Shown here: positions 15,914 through 24,100 of the stretch, piece after piece
Position numbering within the stretch: the first letter of the stretch is position 1
Layout: each line of letters opens with the position of its first letter
Assembly: GCF_900114015.1 (NCBI RefSeq)
Contig: NZ_FORN01000014.1
Coordinates: 1-64,000 of the forward strand
Direction: 5' to 3'
Length of the DNA stretch: 64,000 nucleotides
From: Caulobacter sp. UNC279MFTsu5.1
GTDB lineage: Bacteria > Pseudomonadota > Alphaproteobacteria > Caulobacterales > Caulobacteraceae
Notes under the pieces: model-generated
What the model saw: the letters and a program-made list of their open reading frames with translations, nothing else
What the model was told of the DNA's origin: nothing
Databases searched by the model: none
Made by a program: the position numbers and the translations under genes

Positions 15914-17248
15914 CTAAGGCGGGGGCGTGTTGGCGGCGACCCGCCATACGGCGTTGCCGACGTCGTCGGCCACCAGCAGCGCGCCGGACTTGTCGATCGC
16001 CACCCCGACCGGCCGGCCCAGGGCCTGGCCCTTGGCGTCGAGGAATCCGGTCAGGAACGGCTCGGCCGGTCCGGACGGCTTGCCGCCCGAGAACGGCACG
16101 AAGGCCACGCGGTAGCCGTTGACCGGCTTGCGGTTCCACGAGCCGTGCTGGCCGATGAAGGCCCCGCCCCGATAGCGCGGCGGGAAGGCGTCGGCGTCGT
16201 AGAAGGTCAGGCCCAGCGAGGCGGTATGGGTGCCCAGGGCGTAGTCCGGCTTGATCGCCCTGGCCACCAGGTCGGGCCGCTGGGGCTTCACGCGCGCGTC
16301 CACCGTCTGGCCGTAATAGCTGTAGGGCCAGCCGTAGAAGCCGCCGTCCCGGACCGAGGTCATGTAGTCGGGGACCAGGTCGTTGCCGATCTCGTCGCGC
16401 TCATTGACGCTGGTCCATAGCGCGCCGGTGGCGGGCTGCCAGGCCATGCCGTTGGGATTGCGCAGGCCCGAGGCGAAGACGCGGCTGGCGCCCGTGGTCG
16501 GATCGATCTCCAGGATCGCCGCCCGGCGCTCCTCGTTGGCCATGCCGTTCTCGCCGACATTGCTGTTGGAGCCGACGGTCACGTACAGCTTCGTCCCGTC
16601 CGAGCTGGCGATGACGTTCTTGGTCCAGTGGTGATTGATCGGCCCGGCTGGCAGGTCGGCGACCTTGCGCGGCGCGGCCGTGATCCGGGTCTGGCCGGCC
16701 TGGTAGGGAAAGGCCAGCAGGGCGTCGCTGTCGGCGACATAGAAGGTGTCGCCTACCAGAGCCATGCCGAACGGCGAATTCAGGCCCGACAGGAAGGTGG
16801 CGCGAACCTCCAGCGTTCCGTCGTTGTCGGCGTCGCGCACCAGGGTGATGCGGTTGGCCGAGGGCGGGGTCGCGCCGGCCCGCTTCATCATGATCTTCTG
16901 GAACCAGCCCCGGAGGCCCTTGCCGTCCTCGGGCTTGGGCGGGGCGTTGGTCTCGGCGATCAGGACATCGCCGTTGGGCAGCACGTAGAGCCAGCGGGGG
17001 TGGTCGAGGCCGCGGACCAGGGCGGTGGCGACGAAACCGGGCGCGGCGTCCGGGGTCTGGCCGTCGGCCCAGCCGACCGCCGGGGCGATCTTCATCACCG
17101 GGATGGCCTGCTTCCTGGCGGCGGGCAGGACGGGATTGGGGCCGTAGCCCTGCTCGGGCGGCAAGGCCGGGCCGCCCGAGCAGGCCGACAACAGCAGCAG
17201 GGCGGCGGGACCCGCGATCAGCAGGGCATGACGGGCTGTGGAGATCAT
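15914..17248 (-). CDS. L-sorbosone dehydrogenase-like PQQ/beta-propeller lipoprotein
   Basis: This 444-residue protein has a lipoprotein signal (LLLLSACSGG, lipid-bearing Cys near residue 20), so it should sit in the periplasm attached to a membrane. The rest is a six-bladed beta-propeller of the glucose/sorbosone dehydrogenase family: blades include VRGLDHPRWLYVLPNGDVLIAE, GLNSPFGMALVGDTFYVAD and ASGLRNPNGMAWQP. These enzymes oxidise sugars or aldehydes with PQQ and pass electrons to the respiratory chain. ATG 17248 follows GGGAGG. PQQ biosynthesis genes are not in the window, so the cofactor is inferred. Confidence 0.82.
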   Translation of the reverse strand: MISTARHALLIAGPAALLLLSACSGGPALPPEQGYGPNPVLPAARKQAIPVMKIAPAVGWADGQTPDAAPGFVATALVRGLDHPRWLYVLPNGDVLIAETNAPPKPEDGKGLRGWFQKIMMKRAGATPPSANRITLVRDADNDGTLEVRATFLSGLNSPFGMALVGDTFYVADSDALLAFPYQAGQTRITAAPRKVADLPAGPINHHWTKNVIASSDGTKLYVTVGSNSNVGENGMANEERRAAILEIDPTTGASRVFASGLRNPNGMAWQPATGALWTSVNERDEIGNDLVPDYMTSVRDGGFYGWPYSYYGQTVDARVKPQRPDLVARAIKPDYALGTHTASLGLTFYDADAFPPRYRGGAFIGQHGSWNRKPVNGYRVAFVPFSGGKPSGPAEPFLTGFLDAKGQALGRPVGVAIDKSGALLVADDVGNAVWRVAANTPPP

Positions 17249-17309
17249 CGGCCTCCCTCCCTTCGTTGCCGAGAATAACGCGGGACGGGCCCCCCGGCTC
17301 CAGCTCGCT

Positions 17310-17750
17310 CTAGGCGGGCGCGTGCTCGTCCAACCAGCGGCGGAAGAAGCCGGGATCGGGCAGGCCGGCCTGGTTCGCGACGACCTTGCCGTCCTTGAAC
17401 AGAAACAGGGCCGGGACGCCGCGCACGCCATAGGTCTGGGCCAGGGCCGGCTCGGCGTCGACATCGACCTTCACGAAGCGGGCGCGGGGCTCCAGCTCGG
17501 CGGCCGAGCGGGCGAAGATCGGGGCGATGGCCTTGCACGGTCCGCACCAGGCCGCCCAGAAGTCGGCGACGACCGGGATCTGGCTGCCGGCCACGTGCTT
17601 GCGGAAGCGGGCGGTGGTCAGGTCGACCGGCTGGCCCGTGAACAGCGGCTGGGCGCAGCGACCGCACTTGGCCGCCTTGGCGTCACGCGCGGCCGGCAGG
17701 CGGTTGGTGGCGTCGCAGTGCGGGCAGACGATGTTGACGGTCTCGGCCAT
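17310..17750 (-). CDS. trxC: Thioredoxin 2 (zinc-ribbon thioredoxin)
   Basis: This 146-residue cytoplasmic disulfide reductase has the extra N-terminal zinc ribbon with Cys9-x2-Cys12 and Cys29-x2-Cys32, and the thioredoxin active site WCGPC (Cys69 and Cys72). The cis-proline motif GVRGVPALFLF follows. The length is normal for TrxC. ATG 17750 was chosen because the CPHC motif starts six residues later. The 276 bases upstream hold a GntR-type operator at 17912-17928 and a possible gene remnant, but no clear reason to link trxC with that regulator. Confidence 0.93.
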   Translation of the reverse strand: MAETVNIVCPHCDATNRLPAARDAKAAKCGRCAQPLFTGQPVDLTTARFRKHVAGSQIPVVADFWAAWCGPCKAIAPIFARSAAELEPRARFVKVDVDAEPALAQTYGVRGVPALFLFKDGKVVANQAGLPDPGFFRRWLDEHAPA

Positions 17751-17819
17751 GGTGTTCCTTCGCGTCTCCCAACGGGCAGGGGAGGGGTTGGATGCACCTA
17801 TGACGCCTGGGCCGGACTT

Positions 17820-17905
17820 CAAGCGGCGACCGTGAGTTCCTGCACCCGCTCGACGAGAGCGGCGGCCAGTTCGCCGGCGGGCTGGGTCCCGCCAACCTCA
17901 TGGTT
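17820..17905 (-). pseudogene. Possible 3' remnant of a deleted gene
   Basis: On the minus strand an open stretch encodes about 29 residues ending GELAAALVERVQELTVAA and a TGA stop at about 17820. It looks like the amphipathic C-terminus of a globular protein, but it has no start codon, since a stop lies just before it. It is immediately preceded by an operator-like site shared with mannonate dehydratase. This may be a degraded neighbour of the GntR regulon, or chance coding-like sequence in GC-rich DNA. Confidence 0.2.
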
Positions 17906-17911
17906 TTGTAA

Positions 17912-17928
17912 GATTGGTCAGGCCAGTT
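17912..17928. promoter_or_regulatory. GntR/FadR-type operator, distal copy
   Basis: GATTGGTCAGGCCA at 17912-17925 is identical over 14 bases to the site at 18892-18905 in the gntR-manD promoter. TGGTCAGGCCA is a near palindrome of the TGGT...ACCA type used by FadR-subfamily regulators. There is no obvious target gene beside it except trxC. Confidence 0.55.
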
Positions 17929-18026
17929 GTCTTGCATCGGGCCGCGGCGGGGCTGTACCGGCGGCCGGCTGGATCTTGCTTCCAGCCGCCCATCCCCAAG
18001 CTTCGACCCGGCCGAAATCGAACCGG

Positions 18027-18788
18027 TTAGATCTGGGAGCGGCGCGCCAGTTCGTTGCGGCGGGCGGCGACCTCGCTGCGGGCCTGCTGCATCGCATCGA
18101 TCTCGGTGGCGGTCAGCAGGTTGTCGATCACCCGGCCCAGATGCTCGCGCATGGCGTTGCGGGCGGTCTTGGGATCGCGGGCCCTCAGAGCGGTGAGGAT
18201 TTCCTGGTGGTCGTCGATCAACGGCCGCACGCCCACCTGGCGGGCGCGCTCCAACATCGCCCGGCACAGCGGCGACTTGTAGCGCAGGTCCCACAGGTTC
18301 TCGACCACGGTGACCAGGGCGCTGTTGCGGGTCGCGCGGGCGATGGTGACGTGGAACCGGCGGTCGGCCAGGTCGCCGCGCACGTCGTGTTCGTTCTCCT
18401 CGACCATGTCGTCGAGGATCCTTTCCAGATCGATCAGTTCCTGGTCGGTGATGGTGGTGGCGGCCAGGGCGCAGGATTCGCCCTCGATCAGGCGACGGGC
18501 CTCGGTCAGCTCGAAGGCGCCGATGTCCAGCTCGGGGGCGGGCGCCTCGGGGGCGGGGGCCTCGGTGACATAGACGCCCGAGCCGTGGCGGGCCTCGACC
18601 AGGCCGCGGATCTCCAGGGCGATCATCGCCTCGCGCACCGTCGGGCGGCTGACCTTGTATTCCTCGGCCAAGTCTCGCTCCGAGGGCAGGCGGTGTCCCG
18701 GCTGGAAGTCGCCTTCGCGGATCGATTCTGCGATCGCGTTGGCGACCTGCTGGTAGAGCTTGCGAGTTTCTGCGGTCGACGTGGTCAT
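18027..18788 (-). CDS. GntR family regulator, FadR subfamily (FCD domain)
   Basis: This 253-residue transcription factor has a winged helix at residues 9-75, with LPSERDLAEEYKVSRPTVREAMIALEIRGLVEARHGSGVYV, and a C-terminal helical FCD ligand domain (residues 95-230) with metal-binding residues in DRRFHVTIARAT, DDHQEIL and MREHLGRV. ATG 18788 is used; a start 8 codons earlier lacks support. It is divergent from mannonate dehydratase with a matching operator between them, so it most likely represses manD and responds to a hexuronate or related acid. Ligand identity is inference. Confidence 0.88.
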   Translation of the reverse strand: MTTSTAETRKLYQQVANAIAESIREGDFQPGHRLPSERDLAEEYKVSRPTVREAMIALEIRGLVEARHGSGVYVTEAPAPEAPAPELDIGAFELTEARRLIEGESCALAATTITDQELIDLERILDDMVEENEHDVRGDLADRRFHVTIARATRNSALVTVVENLWDLRYKSPLCRAMLERARQVGVRPLIDDHQEILTALRARDPKTARNAMREHLGRVIDNLLTATEIDAMQQARSEVAARRNELARRSQI

Positions 18789-18891
18789 GCGACTTTCCCG
18801 TCCGGCGCGCATCGCCGGAACGCCGACAGCCTAAAGCATAGCGGCGAAAGACGCCACGACGCTCTGGCGCATCCGCAATATCTGGCCTATG

Positions 18892-18908
18892 GATTGGTCA
18901 GGCCACTT
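18892..18908. promoter_or_regulatory. GntR/FadR-type operator between gntR and manD
   Basis: GATTGGTCAGGCCA followed by CTT lies 27 bases before the manD start and about 100 bases before gntR. It is the same 14-mer as at 17912-17925. The position fits repression of manD and possible autoregulation. Confidence 0.65.
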
Positions 18909-18934
18909 AAGCGATAAAGGTAGACCAACGCTCC

Positions 18935-20146
18935 ATGCTCAAGATTGTCGACGCCAAGGTGATCGTCACCTGCCCTGGCCGCAACTTTGTCACCCTGAAG
19001 ATCACCACGTCGGACGGCGTTACCGGCGTCGGCGACGCCACGCTCAACGGGCGGGAGCTGGCGGTGGTCAGCTATCTGCGCGACCACATGATCCCCTGCC
19101 TGATCGGCCGCGACGCCCATCGGATCGAGGACATCTGGCAGTTCTTCTACCGCGGCTCGTACTGGCGCGGCGGCCCGGTGGGCATGACGGCCCTGGCGGC
19201 GGTCGACATGGCGCTGTGGGACATCAAGGGCAAGGTCGCAGGCCTGCCGGTCTATCAGCTGCTGGGCGGCGCCTGCCGCGAGGGCGTCACGGTCTACGGC
19301 CACGCCAACGGCGAGACCATCGAGGACACCATCGCCGAGGCGGTGAAGTACAAGGGCCTCGGCTACAAGGCGATCCGCCTGCAGACCGGCGTGCCGGGCC
19401 TGGCGAGCACCTACGGGGTGTCCGGCGACAAGATGTTCTACGAGCCGGCCGACGCCGACCTGCCCACCGAGAACGTCTGGTCGACGGCCAAATATCTCAA
19501 GCACGCGCCCAAGCTGTTCGAGGCCGCGCGCGAGGCGCTGGGCGACGACGTCCACCTGCTGCATGATGTCCATCACCGCCTGACCCCAATCGAGGCGGCC
19601 CGCCTGGGCAAGGACCTGGAGCCGTACCGCTTATTCTGGCTGGAGGACGCGGTGCCGGCCGAGAACCAGGCCGGCTTCCGCCTGATGCGCCAGCACACCA
19701 CCACCCCGCTGGCCGTCGGCGAGATCTTCAGCCACGTCTGGGACGCCAACATCCTGATCCAGGAGCAACTGATCGATTATCTGCGGGCCACCGTGCTGCA
19801 CGCCGGCGGCATCACCAACCTGAAGAAGATCGCCGCCTTCGCCGACCTGCACCATGTCCGCACTGGCTGCCACGGCGCCACGGACCTCTCGCCGGTGACC
19901 ATGGCCGCCGCCCTGCATTTCGACATGTCGATCCCGAACTTCGGCCTTCAGGAATACATGCGCCACACGCCGGAGACCGACGCGGTGTTCCCGCACGCCT
20001 ACACCTTCAACGACGGCATGCTGCACCCCGGCGACAAGCCAGGCCTGGGCGTCGACATCGACGAGGCCCTGGCCGAGCAATATCCCTACCGGCGCGCCTA
20101 CCTGCCAGTGAACCGGCTGGAGGACGGGACCATGTTCAACTGGTGA
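18935..20146 (+). CDS. manD: D-mannonate dehydratase, enolase superfamily
   Basis: This 403-residue cytoplasmic enzyme converts D-mannonate to 2-keto-3-deoxy-D-gluconate in hexuronate breakdown. The metal ligands of the ManD subgroup line up: Asp211 (with His213 in LLHDVHHRL), Glu237 in WLEDAV and Glu263 in VGEIF. Arg148 and Tyr160 supply the usual base pair, and His313 lies in [11 protein letters not shown]. The C-terminus [11 protein letters not shown] is family-typical. AAAGGT lies before the ATG. KDG produced here would need KDG kinase, not in the window, to enter the Entner-Doudoroff route encoded at 30-35 kb. Low-activity RspA-type homologues look similar, but the full active site favours ManD. 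Confidence 0.93.
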   Translation: MLKIVDAKVIVTCPGRNFVTLKITTSDGVTGVGDATLNGRELAVVSYLRDHMIPCLIGRDAHRIEDIWQFFYRGSYWRGGPVGMTALAAVDMALWDIKGKVAGLPVYQLLGGACREGVTVYGHANGETIEDTIAEAVKYKGLGYKAIRLQTGVPGLASTYGVSGDKMFYEPADADLPTENVWSTAKYLKHAPKLFEAAREALGDDVHLLHDVHHRLTPIEAARLGKDLEPYRLFWLEDAVPAENQAGFRLMRQHTTTPLAVGEIFSHVWDANILIQEQLIDYLRATVLHAGGITNLKKIAAFADLHHVRTGCHGATDLSPVTMAAALHFDMSIPNFGLQEYMRHTPETDAVFPHAYTFNDGMLHPGDKPGLGVDIDEALAEQYPYRRAYLPVNRLEDGTMFNW

Positions 20147-20153
20147 CGCGTCG

Positions 20154-20183
20154 CCTTCGCGCCGTCTCGCGGCGGCGCGAAGG
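20154..20183 (+). terminator. Hairpin between manD and the convergent hypothetical gene
   Basis: CCTTCGCGCC and GGCGCGAAGG form ten perfect pairs around a ten-base loop, just 8 bases after the manD stop. The T-tract is weak, so it is called on the stem and position. Confidence 0.5.
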
Positions 20184-20215
20184 TCTGGCGTTCTAGGGAA
20201 GAAAAGAAGGCGAGC

Positions 20216-20725
20216 CTACTTCACCCGCGTCAAAATCAGCGTCTGGTCCGGCGGGCCGGGGCGGCCGTCGATGTCCTGTTCGACCAGCAGGGTGTCGGGG
20301 TCGGTGCGGGTGACCTTCATCGACTGATGGCGCACGTCCTTTTCGCCGTGGGTGGTGACGGTCACCGCGCTCTGGCCCACGCGCTGGACGCTGATCTTCA
20401 CCAGGTTCAGGTTGACGACGGCCTGGGTCGGCGGGCCATCGAGCACGGCGTGGGCGAACTGCAGGGCGGCGACGCCGGCCTCGTCCACCTCCACAAGGGT
20501 CCAGGCCAGGGCCTTGCCGTCGTCGATGGTGACGTCCAACTCGCCGCTCAGCGGCGGGGGGCCGGTCAGGGCGACATTGAATTTCGAGCGCGGCAGGTCG
20601 ATCGCCCAGCGTCCGGTCACGCCCATCGGGCCGCTGAATGGCTGGGCGCTGGCGGCGACAGGCAGGGCGGTCGCCAAGAGGACGGCGCCGACCAGGGCGG
20701 AAAGGGCGCGGATGCGCTGGCTCAT
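20216..20725 (-). CDS. Secreted protein of unknown function
   Basis: This 169-residue protein has a clear signal peptide (residues 1-27, cleaving after ASA), followed by a beta-strand-rich domain with GRWAIDLPRSKFNVALTG, KALAWTLVEVDEAG and a C-terminal PDQTLILTRVK. The look is of a small lipocalin-like periplasmic barrel, but I do not recognise a family. It lies 116 bases downstream of flgH on the same strand; there is no reason to call it flagellar. Confidence 0.65.
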   Translation of the reverse strand: MSQRIRALSALVGAVLLATALPVAASAQPFSGPMGVTGRWAIDLPRSKFNVALTGPPPLSGELDVTIDDGKALAWTLVEVDEAGVAALQFAHAVLDGPPTQAVVNLNLVKISVQRVGQSAVTVTTHGEKDVRHQSMKVTRTDPDTLLVEQDIDGRPGPPDQTLILTRVK

Positions 20726-20841
20726 GGGGTCGGCTCCGGATCAGGCCCGACGAGTCCGGGCGAACGCTGTGACGCCAGCTAATCTGGCCTCGCGCGCCCG
20801 CCCGATCAAGGAGTCCGCCTCGGCCGTCCTGCGGCCAAGCC

Positions 20842-21558
20842 CTAGAACGGCGAGAACTTCTCGACCAGGGCCTGGCCGCCCGGGGTCTTCTGGACGCGGC
20901 TGATGTCGCCGCGGCCGCCGTAGCTGATGCGGGCCTCGGCGATCTGGGTGTGCTTGATGGTGTTGGCCGAGGAGATGTCCTCGGGGCGCACGATGCCGGC
21001 CACGGTCAGCTGGCGCACCTCGGCGTTGGTGCGCACCTCTTGGGTGCCCTGGATCACCAGGTTGCCGTTGGGCATCACGCCCGAGACGACGGCGGCGATG
21101 GTCAGGCTGATCTTTTCCGAGCGGTTCACCGAGCCGGCGCCGGCGTTGGACGTGCCCGACTTGGTGTTGATCATGTTGGCCGGGTCGAAGCCGCCCGGCA
21201 GGACCTTCCCGAGGCTGGATTCCAGGCCCAGGAGGTTGGGCACGCCCAGCGAGCTGTTGGAGGCGCGCGAGGTGGCGGTCTGGTTCTTGGTGGTGGCGCT
21301 GTCGTCGATGTCGATGTTGACGGTCAGGATGTCGCCGACCTTGCTGGCGCGCTGGTCGTTGAAGAAGGCGCGAGCGCCCGTGCGCCACAGCGAGTTGGCC
21401 GAGGCCGGCTGGGGCATGGCGGCGTATTGCTGGGTCATCGGCGCCAGTTGGGCCGGATAGCCGACAGGGGCCAGTTCGGGACCCTTCACCGCTTCCTTGA
21501 CGGTCGAGCAGGCGGCGAGCGGGGCGAGCAGCAGGAGAGCGGCGAGGGCGGGGCGCAT
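20842..21558 (-). CDS. flgH: Flagellar L-ring protein FlgH (lipoprotein)
   Basis: This 238-residue subunit of the outer-membrane L ring of the flagellar basal body has a lipoprotein signal ending LAPLAAC with the acylated Cys17. The hallmark FFNDQRASKVGDILTVNIDIDDSATTKNQT appears near residues 65-95, and the C-terminus GGQALVEKFSPF is typical. It is the last gene of the flgF-flgG-flgA-flgH operon, 14 bases after flgA. The P-ring gene flgI, usual next neighbour in enteric operons, is not here. Confidence 0.95.
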   Translation of the reverse strand: MRPALAALLLLAPLAACSTVKEAVKGPELAPVGYPAQLAPMTQQYAAMPQPASANSLWRTGARAFFNDQRASKVGDILTVNIDIDDSATTKNQTATSRASNSSLGVPNLLGLESSLGKVLPGGFDPANMINTKSGTSNAGAGSVNRSEKISLTIAAVVSGVMPNGNLVIQGTQEVRTNAEVRQLTVAGIVRPEDISSANTIKHTQIAEARISYGGRGDISRVQKTPGGQALVEKFSPF

Positions 21559-21572
21559 CAGGTGTGACCTTC

Positions 21573-22331
21573 TCAGCGAGCGGCGTAGCGCAGCGTGTTG
21601 TTACGGTTGGCCCTCAAGCGCATCGCCTGCGGGCCGACGGCGGTCGAGCCGGGTCCGGTGACCACGGTCTCGATGATCTTCTTGCTGGCGGTGTTCTGGA
21701 CCATCAGGCTTTCGCCGATCGCCCCCGCCGCCATGGCCTTGCCTTGCAAGGTCAGCGCCACGCCGTCGTCCTCGTAGGTGACTGCGACGATATCGCCCGC
21801 CTTGATGACCTGCGGGGTCGAGACGTCGCGCAGGCTGGCGACCGCGCCCTGGCGCAGCGGGCGCTTGACGGTCATGCCGATCAGGTCATCGGCGTCGCGC
21901 GGGGCGTCCGACGGGCCGGCGGCGGCCTTGATCCAGACCAGGTCCTCCGGCTGGACCATTTCGCCGGTTGCCAGGCTGCGGGCGTAGGCAAGAACTTCCA
22001 CATTGCCGCGCGAGGCGCCGGCCAGGCCGCTGTCGGCGCCCTGGCGAACGATGATCCGGCGCAGGCCGGCGTCGTTGGACCAGTCCAGCCCGGCCCGGCG
22101 GGCGGCGATCTGCACCGCGCCGGCGTCGAGCACCGCCGAGGGGCCCACGCGGGTGGCGACGACCACGCCGGCCGCCGCGCCCGCCCCGTCGAACAGTTCG
22201 CCCAGGGTGATCTTGCCGTCGGCGTCGGTGGTGTCGGACCGCAGGGACACACCCTGGCCGGCCAGGGCCGGGGTGGCGATCAGCAGGGCGGCGAGGGAGA
22301 GGGCGCCAAAGGAAAAAGTCGGGGCTTTCAT
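21573..22331 (-). CDS. flgA: Flagellar P-ring assembly chaperone FlgA
   Basis: This 252-residue periplasmic protein has a signal peptide (residues 1-24, ALAGQ), which helps FlgI polymerise into the P ring around the rod. The C-terminal SAF domain has RPLRQGAVASLRDVSTPQVIKAGDIV, then VTYEDDGVALTLQGKAMAAGAIGE and VQNTASKKIIETVVTGPG, the FlgA signature. It begins 4 bases after flgG, so the two are translationally coupled. Confidence 0.93.
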   Translation of the reverse strand: MKAPTFSFGALSLAALLIATPALAGQGVSLRSDTTDADGKITLGELFDGAGAAAGVVVATRVGPSAVLDAGAVQIAARRAGLDWSNDAGLRRIIVRQGADSGLAGASRGNVEVLAYARSLATGEMVQPEDLVWIKAAAGPSDAPRDADDLIGMTVKRPLRQGAVASLRDVSTPQVIKAGDIVAVTYEDDGVALTLQGKAMAAGAIGESLMVQNTASKKIIETVVTGPGSTAVGPQAMRLRANRNNTLRYAAR

Positions 22332-22335
22332 GAGC

Positions 22336-23124
22336 TTACGACCTCAGGTTCGACGTGGCTTGGAGCATCTGGTCGGCCGTGGTGATGACCTTGGAGTTCA
22401 TCTCGTAGGCGCGCTGGGCGACGATCAGGGCGGTGATTTCGCTGACCGAGTCGACGTTCGAGGCTTCGGTGTAGTTCTGCAGCAGGGTGCCGAAGCCGGG
22501 CTGGCCGGGGGCGGCGATGTTGGCCGCGCCCGAGGCCGCGGTCTCCATGAACATGTTGTCGCCGATGGCTTCCAGCCCGCCTTCGTTCATGAAGTTGGCC
22601 AGTTCGATCTGGCCGACCGTCTGCGGGGTCGGGTCGCCGTCCAGCTTCACCTGCACCAGGCCGGTCTTGCTGATGGTGGTCGAGACGGCGTTCTGCGGGA
22701 TCGTGATGCCCGGCTGGACGGTGTAGCCGTCCTCGGTGACGATCTGGCCCTGGTCGTTGGTCGAGAAGTTGCCGGCGCGGGTGTAGGCGGTCTCGCCCGA
22801 GGGCAGCAGGATCTGCAGGAAGCCCTTGCCCTGGATGGCCACGTCGAACTCGTTGTTCGTCATGGTCGGCGTGCCCTGCTCGTGGATGCGGTAGACCGAG
22901 CCGGCCTTGACGCCGCCGCCGATCTGCACGCCGGTCGGCACCACGTTGCCGTCGCCCGACGACTGCGAGCCGGCCCGCTCGATCGTCTGGTAGATCAGGT
23001 CCTGGAACTCGGCCCGCTGGCGCTTGAAGCCGACGGTGTTCATGTTGGCGATGTTGTTGGAGATGACCTCGACGTTCAGCTGTTGGGCCGACATGCCGGT
23101 CGCGGCGGTGCGAAGCGCTTGCAT
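22336..23124 (-). CDS. flgG: Distal rod protein FlgG
   Basis: This 262-residue axial rod subunit is exported by the flagellar type III system. The N-terminal MQALRTAATGMSAQQLNVEV with SNNIANMNTVGFKRQRAEF and the C-terminal EMNSKVITTADQMLQATSNL helix form the coiled D0 core. The central YQTIERAGSQSS insertion is the FlgG-specific segment. The length is the usual one for FlgG. Confidence 0.96.
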   Translation of the reverse strand: MQALRTAATGMSAQQLNVEVISNNIANMNTVGFKRQRAEFQDLIYQTIERAGSQSSGDGNVVPTGVQIGGGVKAGSVYRIHEQGTPTMTNNEFDVAIQGKGFLQILLPSGETAYTRAGNFSTNDQGQIVTEDGYTVQPGITIPQNAVSTTISKTGLVQVKLDGDPTPQTVGQIELANFMNEGGLEAIGDNMFMETAASGAANIAAPGQPGFGTLLQNYTEASNVDSVSEITALIVAQRAYEMNSKVITTADQMLQATSNLRS

Positions 23125-23138
23125 CGTTCAGTTATCCC

Positions 23139-23876
23139 TTACTGGACCTTGCCCATCCGCTCGACGGCGGACCGGGACAGTTCCGAGGTTTGATCCATCA
23201 TCTTGGCCACGCTCTCGTAGGCGCGGCTGACCTCGATCAGCTTGGTGATCTGGGTGATCGATTGGACGTTGGAGGCTTCCAGCATGCCCTGGTGGATCGC
23301 GGCGTCCGGGGCGGCCTGGGGGGTGTCGTTGGTGGTGTTGCGATAGAGGTTGTCGCCGTCCTTGCGGAAGCTGGCCAAGTCCGTCGGGCGCACCACGGCG
23401 ATCTTGCCGGCGCGTTCGGCGCCCTGGCTGACCGTGCCGTCGCGAGCGATGGTGACCGGGCCCTTCAGCGGGTCCAGCAGGATCTCGCCGCCGCCGTCGT
23501 CCAGCACGGCCTGGCCGTTCTGGGTGACCAGCTTGCCCTCGGGGTTCATGGTGAAGCGGCCGTCGCGGGTGTAGCGCTCGCCGCCGGCGGTGGAGACCTT
23601 GAAGAAGCCCTGGCCTTCCAGGGCCAGGTCGAAGTCGCCGCCCGTCTGGGTCAGGGCGCCCTGGCCGAAGTCGCGCGCCACGCCGTCGTCCAGCACGAAC
23701 TTCACGGGGTTGGCGCCACCGGCGGTGCGGGCCGGTTTCGCCGGCTCGGTGCGGACCATCAGCTCCTCGACCTTGAAACCGGTCGTGTTGGCGTTGGCGA
23801 TATTGTTGGCCACGATGTCGAGTTCGCGGCGCAGGGTCATCTGCCGCGAAAGTCCCACATACAGTGCGTTGTCCAT
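23139..23876 (-). CDS. flgF: Proximal rod protein FlgF
   Basis: This 245-residue rod subunit opens the operon. The N-terminus MDNALYVGLSRQMTLRRELD with ANNIANANTTGFKVEELM is the FlgF form of the rod/hook motif, and SRAYESVAKMMDQTSELSRSAVERM is the C-terminal helix. A sigma-54 promoter lies 50 bases upstream. The gene is divergent from fliL across a 224-base control region. Confidence 0.95.
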   Translation of the reverse strand: MDNALYVGLSRQMTLRRELDIVANNIANANTTGFKVEELMVRTEPAKPARTAGGANPVKFVLDDGVARDFGQGALTQTGGDFDLALEGQGFFKVSTAGGERYTRDGRFTMNPEGKLVTQNGQAVLDDGGGEILLDPLKGPVTIARDGTVSQGAERAGKIAVVRPTDLASFRKDGDNLYRNTTNDTPQAAPDAAIHQGMLEASNVQSITQITKLIEVSRAYESVAKMMDQTSELSRSAVERMGKVQ

Positions 23877-23925
23877 GACCGGTTACCGAGACGGCTGGCG
23901 CGACAAATGCGCCGTAAGTCCGCAA

Positions 23926-23940
23926 GCAACCCTCGTGCCA
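23926..23940 (-). promoter_or_regulatory. Sigma-54 promoter of the flgF operon
   Basis: On the minus strand TGGCACGAGGGTTGC has the -24 GG and -12 GC separated by exactly ten bases, the RpoN consensus. In Caulobacter such class III flagellar promoters are activated by FlbD and enhancer sites nearby. Confidence 0.85.
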
Positions 23941-24048
23941 ACTCGAAAAAGCCAGTAATTTCAACGAAAAGAAAGGTTAACGGGGCGGCGACGGCGGAGT
24001 CTGCCGGGCAGATTCAGCCTGCGGCGAAATGGCCTTCAAAAGACATCG

Positions 24049-24056
24049 TTAACCAT
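24049..24056 (+). promoter_or_regulatory. CtrA-type half site in the fliL promoter
   Basis: TTAACCAT lies 45 bases before the GTG start of fliL. This octamer is the usual CtrA half site of Caulobacter class II flagellar promoters. A further TTAAC lies at 23977-23981, and a GATTC methylation site at 24011-24015. No second half site at the usual spacing is present, so binding is inferred. Confidence 0.5.
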
Positions 24057-24100
24057 GCTCCACGCATGAGTAGATCCATAGATTCCAAGGAACCGCGCGC

